Positions 1 to 6,092 of a DNA stretch of 7,019 nucleotides are shown one piece after another. A model generated the notes under the pieces. The model did no database searches, was not told the DNA's origin, and was given only the letters and a program-made list of their open reading frames with translations. Source of the DNA: Clostridia bacterium (lineage in GTDB: Bacteria > Bacillota > Clostridia > Christensenellales > UBA1242); the NCBI GenBank assembly GCA_017650795.1, contig JAGCEE010000334.1, positions 1 through 7,019 on the forward strand, in the 5' to 3' direction. Numbering within the stretch: position 1 is the first letter of the stretch; every line of letters begins with the position of its first letter. Position numbers and translations under genes: made by a program.

Positions 1-245
1 AATATAAAAATAATAAAAATAGACGAAATAATAACTAAACCTAAAGTTTTATCACTAAAAATACTCCATGCCGCGCCGGTATTCTCTGTATAAAAAATGC
101 TAATTATTCCATCTATTAAAGATAAATATTTGTTTGTAGTAATTTCCTTTAAAATCAAGTCTAAAATGGCAAAAAAACATATAGTTAAAACTATAATTAA
201 ATCATATTTAATTTTTTTTAAAAAAACTAAAAATTTATTTTTCAT
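1..245 (-). CDS. lspA: Lipoprotein signal peptidase (signal peptidase II), N-terminal part, cut by the window edge
   Basis: Membrane aspartyl protease that removes the signal peptide from prolipoproteins after lipidation. I translated this from the minus strand: it starts with ATG at 245-243 and stays open for 81 codons to base 1, so the C-terminal half is outside the window. Residues 17-28 form the first membrane segment, followed by D29 and K33, matching the family's conserved D-x3-K box. Residues 54-63 read ENTGAAWSIF, the hallmark N-x-GAA-[FW]-S motif, and a second hydrophobic segment begins near residue 68. The two catalytic aspartates (GNxxDR and FNxAD boxes) would lie beyond the edge and cannot be checked. 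An in-frame TAA two codons upstream fixes this as the first possible ATG. It begins 10 bases after the sepF stop with only a weak purine-rich ribosome site (AAGAAA), so it is probably co-transcribed with sepF. Confidence 0.9.
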   Translation of the reverse strand, partial: MKNKFLVFLKKIKYDLIIVLTICFFAILDLILKEITTNKYLSLIDGIISIFYTENTGAAWSIFSDKTLGLVIISSIFIIFI

Positions 246-255
246 ATTTTATTTC

Positions 256-687
256 TTATTGAATTAAATATACTGCTCCATCAACTTTTTGTATGCTAAG
301 GCCAAGAGCAAATACGGCACCAGAGAGAAAATCAAGCGACCTTGTTTTATCTTCATTATTGAGTGCCGACATATTTATTAGTATTTTTTCGCCATCTTTT
401 AATCTTTTAACAACTGTCTGAACCTCTACTTGCGAAGAAACATTAACAATATCAAATTGCGAATTTTGTTCGGATTGTTTTGTTTCAATACTATTGTTTT
501 TAACATCAAAAGTATTTTCTGGCTGTTTGTTTTCCTCTACCTTGATTTTTTCTTCAACATCTTTTAAATTATATGTTGCAAGTGACCTTTTATCTTCTTT
601 CTTTTTTTCTACAACCTTTTGAGGTTTTGGACTTTCTTCTTCCTCTTCAAAACCAAGGCCCTTTAAAAACTTACTAAAAAAACCCAT
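256..687 (-). CDS. sepF: Cell division protein SepF
   Basis: SepF binds the C-terminal tail of FtsZ, polymerises into arcs and helps tether the Z-ring to the membrane. The 143-residue length is usual. Residues 1-13 (MGFFSKFLKGLGF) resemble the family's amphipathic membrane-targeting helix. Residues 14-76 are an acidic, Lys/Gln-rich, probably disordered linker. Residues 77-143 are the SepF core, with the typical NMSALN strand (105-110), the helix RSLDFLSGAVFALG (116-129) containing the conserved FLSG, and a last strand ending at the C-terminus. A good Shine-Dalgarno site (AAGGA, 696-700) lies 8 bases before the ATG, and a candidate promoter lies just upstream. sepF next to lspA recalls the Firmicutes region downstream of ftsZ (sepF-ylmG-ylmH-divIVA-ileS-lspA), but the genes between are absent here. 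Function is inferred from family similarity. Confidence 0.9.
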   Translation of the reverse strand: MGFFSKFLKGLGFEEEEESPKPQKVVEKKKEDKRSLATYNLKDVEEKIKVEENKQPENTFDVKNNSIETKQSEQNSQFDIVNVSSQVEVQTVVKRLKDGEKILINMSALNNEDKTRSLDFLSGAVFALGLSIQKVDGAVYLIQ

Positions 688-709
688 ACTATTTTTCCTT
701 TATAGTATG

Positions 710-738
710 AGTTTATATTTTTTTTATTAACATGTCAA
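710..738 (-). promoter_or_regulatory. Candidate vegetative promoter of sepF (and lspA)
   Basis: Read on the minus strand, a perfect TTGACA -35 box (738-733) is followed by 17 bases and TAAACT (715-710), a 4/6 match to the -10 box. Transcription would start near 703, about 15 bases before the first base of the sepF ATG and just upstream of its ribosome site. It lies in the 74-base gap after the zinc-ribbon gene, where I see no terminator, so sepF could also be reached by read-through. The weak -10 keeps confidence moderate. Confidence 0.45.
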
Positions 739-761
739 TCTTTTGAAATATTTGTTGTTTA

Positions 762-1463
762 TTAAACAATATAAATAATTCTATGACAATGTTCACATTC
801 AAAAATTCCGTCCTTTTTTAGTGTCGACAAACTAGCAGACGGAAGCTCCATTCTGCAACCACCACATGCCTTATCCATGCAAGGTACAAAGACAGGATAA
901 ATACCATCTTGTCTTTTTTGCTTGTATTTGTTAAGAATGTTTTGCTCTATTCCAGACTCCAGTTCTTTTAATGCTGTATTCTTTTTATCAATTTCGGCCT
1001 TTAATGATTTGCTTTCTTCATCAAATAATGCCTTATGTTTATTATATTTTTCTCTTGCAACGTTATATTTCTTTTTAGTAGCCTCAAAGCCTTGAAGAAC
1101 ATTTCTTACCCTTTCGGCATCATTTAATAACTTTTTTTCTAAAATTGTTAGATTATTAACAATTGTTTTTGCAACATCTTCTATGGATTTTAGTTCGTCA
1201 ATGCCCATATTATTTATATTTTTGTTGGTTATTGCATTTACAGATTTTAAGTTATCATTATATGTCTTCTTTAATCTTTCATAACTTGATGCAAGGTTTC
1301 CTGCCTCGTTTTCTAGTGCAGAACTTTGATTTTGAGCTTCTTTTACGACAGAAACCATCTGAGAATAAATCTTTTTATTTTCATTGCCGTTAAGTTGTCT
1401 TTCTAATTTTACGACTTCTGAATCATTTTTTTGATACTCTAATATTCTTTTTAAATCAATCAT
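762..1463 (-). CDS. Coiled-coil protein with C-terminal C4-type zinc ribbon (COG1579 / zf-RING_7 family)
   Basis: A 233-residue protein. Residues 1 to about 185 are highly charged and predicted to form long coiled-coil helices. The C-terminal 45 residues form a zinc ribbon: CGGC (C200, C203), then the family-typical segment MELPSASL, then CEHC (C223, C226) followed by HRIIY. An extra cysteine, C195, lies just ahead. The family is widespread and described as a predicted nucleic-acid-binding protein, but its molecular role is not established. The start is secure: an AGGAGA ribosome site precedes the ATG and overlaps the rpoD stop codon, with 9 bases between the genes, which suggests coupling to rpoD translation. 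In many Clostridia a gene of this family lies in the dnaG-rpoD neighbourhood, usually (from memory) with trmK and a Nif3-like gene between; both are missing here. Confidence 0.85.
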   Translation of the reverse strand: MIDLKRILEYQKNDSEVVKLERQLNGNENKKIYSQMVSVVKEAQNQSSALENEAGNLASSYERLKKTYNDNLKSVNAITNKNINNMGIDELKSIEDVAKTIVNNLTILEKKLLNDAERVRNVLQGFEATKKKYNVAREKYNKHKALFDEESKSLKAEIDKKNTALKELESGIEQNILNKYKQKRQDGIYPVFVPCMDKACGGCRMELPSASLSTLKKDGIFECEHCHRIIYIV

Positions 1464-1472
1464 TTTTTTCTC

Positions 1473-2531
1473 CTAATCTTCCATAAATCCAATAAGTCGT
1501 TTACTTCTTGTTGGATTTCTTAATTTCCTAAGAGCCTTGGCTTCTATCTGTCTTATTCTTTCACGAGTGACATTAAACTCTCTACCAACCTCTTCTAGTG
1601 TTCTTGGGTGAGAGTCATCTAAGCCATATCTTAGTCTTATAACTTTTTGTTCACGTGGGGTAAGTGTGTCAATAACCGACAATAATTGCTCTCTAAGCAT
1701 ATTCTGTGCAGCAACTTCTGATGGGGATTTAATTGTTTCATCTTCAATAAAATCCGCAATTTTTGAATCATCTTCTTCACCCACAGGGTTTTCCAAACTA
1801 ATTGGGTCTTGTGCTATTTTCTGAATCTCGGCAACTTTTTCTTCTGGAATTTCCATAGCCTCTGCAATTTCTGTTGAGGTTGGGTCTCGACCTAATTCTT
1901 GAAGTAATTGCCTTTTTATTCTGGTTAATTTATGGATTGTTTCAACCATATGAACAGGAATTCTAATTGTTCTTGCTTGGTCGGCCATTGCACGAGTGAT
2001 TGATTGTCTTATCCACCATGTAGCATAAGTTGAAAATCTAAATCCTTTACTTGGGTCAAATTTTTCTACTGCCTTAATTAAGCCAATATTACCCTCTTGA
2101 ATTAAGTCCAAAAATTGCATATTTGTTCTGCCAGCATATCTTTTTGCAATACTAACAACTAAACGAAGATTTGATTCGGATAGTTTTGCCCTAGCATATT
2201 CATCACCCTCTATGCATCTTTTTGCTAATTCTAATTCTTCTTCTTGTGTCAAAAGAGGAACCTTGCCTATGTCTTTTAAATACATTTTAACAGGGTCATC
2301 TACACTGCTACTTGCAACAAGGTCGGCAAAATCTTCTTTTGAAATGTCGGGTTCTTTTGATTTTATAACCCTTATTCCCATATCTTCTAATAATTTTATA
2401 ACTTCATCTATTTCATCGGCAGATGCCTCATATTTTAATAGTTTATAAAAGATATCTTCTTCGTTGATTGAGCCTTTTCTTGTTGCTATTTCAAGCATCT
2501 TTTTATATTCTTGTTCTATTTTTTCTTTCAC
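1473..2531 (-). CDS. rpoD: Primary (housekeeping) RNA polymerase sigma factor, sigma-70 / SigA
   Basis: Directs RNA polymerase to vegetative promoters. The 352 residues include every region of a group 1 sigma: a region 1.1-like helical domain (about 1-60), region 1.2 (78-110, starting DPVKMYLKDIG), region 2 (116-190) with the -10-recognition and melting helix around TYATWWIRQSITRAM, region 3 (195-272), and region 4 (284-340) with the -35-binding helix-turn-helix from T311 (TLEEVGREFNVTRERIRQIE). Length is close to Bacillus SigA, without the large insert seen in proteobacterial RpoD. The start codon is GTG (2531-2529), supported by a strong GGAGGA site 9 bases upstream, inside the end of dnaG. 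Only 5 bases separate the dnaG stop from this start, so the two are probably translationally coupled. Promoters near TTGACA and TATAAT seen elsewhere in the window fit its expected specificity. Confidence 0.97.
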   Translation of the reverse strand: MKEKIEQEYKKMLEIATRKGSINEEDIFYKLLKYEASADEIDEVIKLLEDMGIRVIKSKEPDISKEDFADLVASSSVDDPVKMYLKDIGKVPLLTQEEELELAKRCIEGDEYARAKLSESNLRLVVSIAKRYAGRTNMQFLDLIQEGNIGLIKAVEKFDPSKGFRFSTYATWWIRQSITRAMADQARTIRIPVHMVETIHKLTRIKRQLLQELGRDPTSTEIAEAMEIPEEKVAEIQKIAQDPISLENPVGEEDDSKIADFIEDETIKSPSEVAAQNMLREQLLSVIDTLTPREQKVIRLRYGLDDSHPRTLEEVGREFNVTRERIRQIEAKALRKLRNPTRSKRLIGFMED

Positions 2532-2536
2532 TATTT

Positions 2537-4318
2537 TTAGTCCTCCAATGATTTTGTCTTTAGTTTTTTTGAAATATCGTTTAATTCCATTAGTATTTCT
2601 CGTCTTCTATCTAAAGAAGAAGAATTATTATACTCTTCGTTAAGTTTAGCTTGCTTTTCTTTTAAATCTTTTTCTTTTAATGTCCATAGACATTCTTCAT
2701 AATACTTTTCATTATTTCCATTTTGTTCAAAATTATATTCTATAATGTCCACTATGTTGGGCTCATTGTCCATATCAAATTCATCAAAAAGCATAGCAAT
2801 TTTTAAATCTTCGCCTTTTTCTCTTTTGGTATTTAATAAACTATACAGTCTTATGTAAGAATTGTTGCGAAGAAAATTTGAAATATCATACTTGTAAGCA
2901 TAATCTTTTTTTTGTAGCATAGATGCCAAAATAAACTTTATTGCTTTATTAGATGCATCTTCCACTTCATATCGTTCATTAAAACTAGTATCGTCTTCTT
3001 TGCCTTTATTTAATGGTAAATCAAGCATATCTCGTTGTAAAATGTCTAATGGAACACCCGAAAGGTCTTTAATGTGTTTTAAATAAACCTGTCTTTCACT
3101 ATTGGTGCTTAATTTTTCTAGTAATTTTAGTGCATTTTTTACAAATTTTGCCTTTTGGTCGGTTTTAGCAAAATCAACATCTTTTGCAAGATAGTTAATT
3201 TGAAAATCAATGTAATCTAATGCATTATCTAAAACTTCTTGCATTTTTTCTGCGCCATATTCGTTTATGTATTCATCGGGGTCTTGATTATTTGGTATTA
3301 ACACACACTTAACATTTAAATGCTCTGCTGCCATTATGTCTGTTATACGGTTGGCTGCTTTTAGTCCTGCATTATCTCCGTCTAAACAAACTATTACATT
3401 TTCGGATATTTGCCTTAACATTCTTGCATGTTGAACAGAAAATGAAGTTCCAAGACAAGCAACCGTGTTTTTAAAGCCAGCCTTGTGCATTGCAATAACA
3501 TCCATCTGCCCTTCTACAATAATTACATTATCTACTTTATTTGTCTGTTTAAGTTTTCTTACTAAGTTCAATCCAAACATGGTACTACTCTTGTCAAATA
3601 CAATGGTGTTTGGAGAATTTTTATATTTTGCTCTTCCTACATCGGAGTTTATTACTCTGCCAGAAAAGCCAATACACTCGCCATAAATATTAAACAACGG
3701 AAACATAATTCTACGAGAGAAAAAATCATAATATCCGTGATCACTCTTTTGAATAAGGCCTGCTTTTTCCATAATGCTTATGGAAAATCCTTTGGACTTT
3801 AAATAAGATATAATTTCATTAGAATCTATTGAATAGCCAATTTGAAAATCATCCAAAATTCTCTTTGTTAGTTTTCGCTTTTTTATGTATTCTTGTGCGG
3901 GTTTTGCAATATCGGTGTATAGATTTTGTTGATAATGTGTGTTAGCTTCCCTTAAAACAGACAATACATCATCTTTGTCTTTTTTCTTTTTTTCGACACC
4001 ATCTTTTGTTTTTATACTAAAATTTGGAACATCCATTCCAACACTTTTTGCAAGTATTTCTACTGCCTGCATATAGTCGCATGATTCTATTTTCATTATA
4101 AATTTTATTACATCACCATGCTCCTTACAACCATAACAATAAAAAACTTGCTCCTCATCATAAATGCAAAAAGAAGCGTCTCTTTCCATATGGAAAGGGC
4201 AGCAAGCCCAAAAATTTCTACCTCGCTTAGAAACTGTACAATATCTTGATATTACCGAAACAATATCACATCTAGAGCGTAATTGCGCAATAAAATCTTT
4301 AAAATCGTATTCTTTCAA
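2537..4318 (-). CDS. dnaG: DNA primase
   Basis: Synthesises RNA primers for replication and works with the replicative helicase. The 593 residues have the normal layout. The N-terminal CHC2 zinc-binding domain carries C40-x2-H43 and C61-x2-C64. A catalytic core follows, with the RNAP-like basic segment SGRVI and KYKNSPNTIVFDKS (219-244). The TOPRIM fold has the catalytic glutamate in VEGQMDV (E269), the metal-binding D313-G-D315-NAG, and DPDEYI (346-351). The C-terminal 200 or so residues are the divergent helicase-interaction region. The start is TTG (4318-4316): a TGA lies in frame two codons upstream, and alignment of the zinc domain leaves almost nothing to trim. The ribosome site is poor (GGTGA, about 4 bases away), suggesting weak initiation. 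No convincing promoter is seen in the 67-base gap to the ZIP gene; the best is TTGATT-19-TACAAT (4405-4375). Confidence 0.96.
   Translation of the reverse strand: MKEYDFKDFIAQLRSRCDIVSVISRYCTVSKRGRNFWACCPFHMERDASFCIYDEEQVFYCYGCKEHGDVIKFIMKIESCDYMQAVEILAKSVGMDVPNFSIKTKDGVEKKKKDKDDVLSVLREANTHYQQNLYTDIAKPAQEYIKKRKLTKRILDDFQIGYSIDSNEIISYLKSKGFSISIMEKAGLIQKSDHGYYDFFSRRIMFPLFNIYGECIGFSGRVINSDVGRAKYKNSPNTIVFDKSSTMFGLNLVRKLKQTNKVDNVIIVEGQMDVIAMHKAGFKNTVACLGTSFSVQHARMLRQISENVIVCLDGDNAGLKAANRITDIMAAEHLNVKCVLIPNNQDPDEYINEYGAEKMQEVLDNALDYIDFQINYLAKDVDFAKTDQKAKFVKNALKLLEKLSTNSERQVYLKHIKDLSGVPLDILQRDMLDLPLNKGKEDDTSFNERYEVEDASNKAIKFILASMLQKKDYAYKYDISNFLRNNSYIRLYSLLNTKREKGEDLKIAMLFDEFDMDNEPNIVDIIEYNFEQNGNNEKYYEECLWTLKEKDLKEKQAKLNEEYNNSSSLDRRREILMELNDISKKLKTKSLED
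2541..2546 (-). promoter_or_regulatory. Ribosome binding site of rpoD inside the dnaG 3' end
   Basis: GGAGGA on the minus strand, made from the last codons of dnaG (TTG GAG GAC, then TAA). It is followed by 9 bases and GTG, and it is what decides the non-ATG start of rpoD. Ribosomes finishing dnaG would cover the site, which favours coupled translation. Confidence 0.85.
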
Positions 4319-4385
4319 ACTTCACCGTTGTAATATATCTTATTAGACACAAACCACGATTTTCCTTTATTTTTATTGTATTTTT

Positions 4386-5126
4386 TTATCCAAGTGCTAA
4401 ATCAAGCAACATCATAACAATAAACCCCACAAATAAACCAAGAGTTGCAACTTTTTTGTTTAAATAAATTGCATCTGGAATTAAGTCTAAACATGCAACC
4501 GAAAGCATGATTGCCGAAGAAAATGCGAGCATATATGGCAAAATTACAAGGAAATTTAAGCCAAGTAAATAAGCAATTATACCTGATGGAACTTCTACAA
4601 ACCCAACCATAGAAGAAAACAAAAATGATTTTAGCTTTGAATATCCATTTGCATACATAGGAAAAGATAAAGAGCTCCCTTCGGGTGCATTTTGAATTCC
4701 AATTCCTATTGCAATCATTACGGCGGATGTAAAAGCACTTGTTCCACCAAAAGCGGTTGCATTTGCAAACGCAAACCCAACACACATTCCCTCTGGTATA
4801 TTATGTAATGCCATAGAAAATGCAACTGCATTTATGTTTACATCATCACTTCCCTTATTTGTTATTTTATTTATAACAATTATTACAAAATAAGCAACAA
4901 TAAAGCACAATGGTAAACTTATCCATGTTTTAATATTGAGTTCTTTGCAATAATCAATGCTAGGAATTATAAGAGAAAAAATGCTCGAAGAAATCATGAT
5001 TCCAGAGGCAAATGAATTCAAAAACGAAGATAATACTTTGTTGGGCCTTCTTATAATAAACACAAGTCCTGCACCAATGCTAGTTAAAATAAAACATAAA
5101 AAAGTAAATAAAAAAGCATTATGCAT
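4386..5126 (-). CDS. ZIP-family divalent metal permease (GufA/ZupT-like)
   Basis: Inner-membrane carrier of 246 residues, almost wholly hydrophobic with about eight transmembrane segments. The ZIP signature is clear. One central helix has H108-N109-I-P111-E112-G113, and the next has Q145-N146-A-P148-E149-G150, which form the family's binuclear metal site. ZIP proteins generally bring zinc, manganese or iron into the cytoplasm; the metal cannot be told from sequence. The His-rich loop of many ZIPs is missing: the linker before the signature helix (about 87-97) is short and has no histidine, so this is a minimal version. The ATG has a GGAG site (5135-5138) 8 bases upstream. It is divergent from the solenoid/ArsP_2 operon and lies 67 bases ahead of dnaG on the same strand, so it could read into the primase operon. 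Confidence 0.9.
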   Translation of the reverse strand: MHNAFLFTFLCFILTSIGAGLVFIIRRPNKVLSSFLNSFASGIMISSSIFSLIIPSIDYCKELNIKTWISLPLCFIVAYFVIIVINKITNKGSDDVNINAVAFSMALHNIPEGMCVGFAFANATAFGGTSAFTSAVMIAIGIGIQNAPEGSSLSFPMYANGYSKLKSFLFSSMVGFVEVPSGIIAYLLGLNFLVILPYMLAFSSAIMLSVACLDLIPDAIYLNKKVATLGLFVGFIVMMLLDLALG

Positions 5127-5143
5127 CGTCTCTTCTCCAAACC

Positions 5144-5156
5144 ATTGTATTACAAT
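5144..5156. promoter_or_regulatory. Perfect 13-bp palindrome, possible operator
   Basis: ATTGTA-T-TACAAT is a perfect 6-1-6 inverted repeat between the divergent genes, 18 bases from the ZIP start codon and over the ZIP -10 region. A repressor bound there would block the ZIP promoter. It has the general size of the 7-1-7 boxes used by Fur, Zur and PerR proteins, but the bases do not match those consensus sequences. In AT-rich DNA such a palindrome can arise by chance, so the regulatory reading is inference. Confidence 0.35.
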
Positions 5157-5173
5157 AAAAAAAATAATGTGAT
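5144..5173 (-). promoter_or_regulatory. Candidate promoter of the ZIP gene
   Basis: On the minus strand, TACAAT (5149-5144, a 5/6 match to the -10 box) lies 18 bases after ATCACA (5173-5168, 4/6 match to the -35 box). An overlapping alternative is TTGTAA (5180-5175) with 17 bases to TATTGT (5157-5152). Either gives a very short leader ending at the GGAG ribosome site. Both place the -10 box inside the 13-bp palindrome described separately. The gene must be driven from this 111-base gap, because the upstream neighbour is divergent. Confidence 0.4.
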
Positions 5174-5186
5174 TTTACAAAAGTCG

Positions 5187-5214
5187 TTGATTATTTTACC
5201 AATTATGTTATACT
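5187..5214 (+). promoter_or_regulatory. Extended -10 promoter of the solenoid/transporter operon
   Basis: TTGATT (5187-5192, 4/6 match to the -35 box), a 16-base spacer, and TATACT (5209-5214, 5/6 match to the -10 box) preceded by TGT, giving the extended -10 form TGnTATACT. Transcription should start near 5220, leaving a leader of about 18 bases that is almost all ribosome binding site. An 11-bp palindrome, TTATA-C-TATAA (5208-5218), covers the -10 box; it may be chance. Confidence 0.7.
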
Positions 5215-5223
5215 ATAAGCATC

Positions 5224-5230
5224 AAGGAGA
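5224..5230 (+). promoter_or_regulatory. Ribosome binding site fixing the solenoid gene start
   Basis: AAGGAGA, a near-perfect Shine-Dalgarno site ending 7 bases before the ATG at 5238. It decides the start. The same frame is open back to an ATG at 5121, but that start lies inside the beginning of the divergent ZIP gene, has no ribosome site, and would sit upstream of the mapped promoter. Confidence 0.85.
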
Positions 5231-5237
5231 TTTAGTT

Positions 5238-6092
5238 ATGGCATTTTTTAATTTATTTAAAGAAAAAATAATTGAACCAACAATACATGAGAACGAACAG
5301 GGTTTAACACTTGTTGATGGTGCTCATATTTTAAATAATTGTAATAAAGTTAAGTTAGATGGAACAGCGGTTGTGCTTGAAAGCCATAACACAAATTATG
5401 ATTCGATAAAAGGAAGAGCCAAAATTCAAATAGTAAATGGCGGCAAAATACTAGATGTTGGTGGCAGAGCAAAACTAGGATATTTAAAAGATGTTTATAT
5501 TGCTAATTTAAGAGGTCATGCAGAAGTCACAACAATCAACTATGCAACCATAGATTATGCACGTGAACATGCCGTAATTAGAACATTTAATAATGGTAGT
5601 ATTCGTTTTGTAGATGATAATGCAAAAATTGACACAATGAACAATGGAAAAATTATGTTTGTTAGGAATCGTGCTTTTATTGGAACACTTTGCAATGGTA
5701 GCATTGATGGACTTATTGATAAATCACAGATTTCTACCATACAAAATGGAAAAATTAGTTATGTTTTAGATAAAGCTTACATTGGAACAATAAATCACTG
5801 TGTTATAAATGAAGTATGCGACAACACCGAAATAGGAACACTAGTTGATGGCGATATTGGCGTGATTGTTGGTAATTCTATTGTTTGTCAACAGATGGGT
5901 GGAAAAGTTTCTGCAAAACAAGCAGGTTCACTCATTATTTATACAAATAAAAAAGAATCAAAAAAATCAAGAAAGAAAACAGAAAGTGACGAAAACAAAA
6001 ACGAGAGCCAAGAAGAAGATGCACAAATAGACAAGGACAATACAAAATTTGGCGAACAAACTTCACTTTTAGATATGGAGGATAAAAAATAA
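5238..6092 (+). CDS. Unrecognised beta-solenoid repeat protein with charged C-terminal tail
   Basis: A 284-residue protein I cannot assign to a named family. Residues 1-16 (MAFFNLFKEKIIEPTI) are short and amphipathic, reminiscent of the membrane-targeting starts of SepF or some bactofilins. A shortened 15-residue unit (27-41) leads into eleven gapless 17-residue repeats (42-228), consensus roughly [DG]xAxIxTIxNGxIxxVx. The regular alternation of small/hydrophobic residues with Asn-Gly turns is what a beta-helix (solenoid) shows, so the fold is a strong inference. Residues 236-284 are Lys/Glu/Asp/Ser-rich and probably disordered, apart from QTSLLDM (274-280) near the end. There is no signal peptide or membrane segment, so it is cytoplasmic or membrane-associated. 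It is the first gene of an operon, overlapping the transporter by one base. A bactofilin-like scaffold is the nearest analogy, not a demonstrated identity. Confidence 0.85.
   Translation: MAFFNLFKEKIIEPTIHENEQGLTLVDGAHILNNCNKVKLDGTAVVLESHNTNYDSIKGRAKIQIVNGGKILDVGGRAKLGYLKDVYIANLRGHAEVTTINYATIDYAREHAVIRTFNNGSIRFVDDNAKIDTMNNGKIMFVRNRAFIGTLCNGSIDGLIDKSQISTIQNGKISYVLDKAYIGTINHCVINEVCDNTEIGTLVDGDIGVIVGNSIVCQQMGGKVSAKQAGSLIIYTNKKESKKSRKKTESDENKNESQEEDAQIDKDNTKFGEQTSLLDMEDKK
5361..5921 (+). repeat. Eleven tandem 51-bp units encoding 17-residue repeats
   Basis: Counting residues from the 5238 start, units begin at 42, 59, 76, 93, 110, 127, 144, 161, 178, 195 and 212, each exactly 17 long with no insertion. 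Examples are DNAKIDTMNNGKIMFVR, NRAFIGTLCNGSIDGLI and DKAYIGTINHCVINEVC. Strongest positions: Ala or a small residue at 3, Ile/Val at 5, Thr at 7, Ile/Leu/Met at 8, Asn-Gly at 10-11, Ile at 13 and Val/Leu at 16. The first, second and last units are the most diverged, as expected for solenoid caps. The DNA copies have diverged well beyond the protein pattern, so the array is old and under selection, not a recent slippage product. Confidence 0.9.
6077..6081 (+). promoter_or_regulatory. Ribosome binding site of the ArsP_2 gene inside the upstream gene
   Basis: GGAGG formed by the codons for Met-Glu-Asp near the end of the solenoid gene, 10 bases before the ATG at 6092. With the TAATG stop/start overlap it predicts translational coupling of the two genes. 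Confidence 0.8.

Noticed and set aside
688..761. Transcription terminator between the zinc-ribbon gene and sepF
   Set aside because: The stretch is A/T-rich, but I could find no GC-containing hairpin followed by a T-run in the minus-strand direction.
4316..4330. Truncated or frameshifted dnaG N-terminus because of the TTG start and upstream TGA
   Set aside because: The zinc-domain alignment shows that the protein begins where a complete DnaG should; nothing upstream in other frames resembles primase.
4319..4385. A dnaG promoter or small ORF in the gap before dnaG
   Set aside because: TTGATT-19-TACAAT has a long spacer and a weak -35, and the only frame behind AAGGA is a four-codon GTG reading. 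Neither is strong enough to list as a feature.
4402..4785. A 127-codon open frame on the minus strand within the ZIP gene
   Set aside because: It is a shifted-frame shadow of the ZIP coding sequence, rich in Cys and Trp with no family resemblance, while the ZIP frame carries the HNxPEG and QNxPEG motifs.
5121..5237. A 39-codon N-terminal extension of the solenoid gene starting at an ATG at 5121
   Set aside because: It would overlap the start of the divergent ZIP gene, lies upstream of the extended -10 promoter, has no ribosome site, and AAGGAGA clearly serves the ATG at 5238.
5361..5921. DNA-level tandem repeat, CRISPR-like or recent slippage array
   Set aside because: The 51-bp periodicity is visible only in the protein; the nucleotide copies are strongly diverged and wholly in frame within a coding gene.
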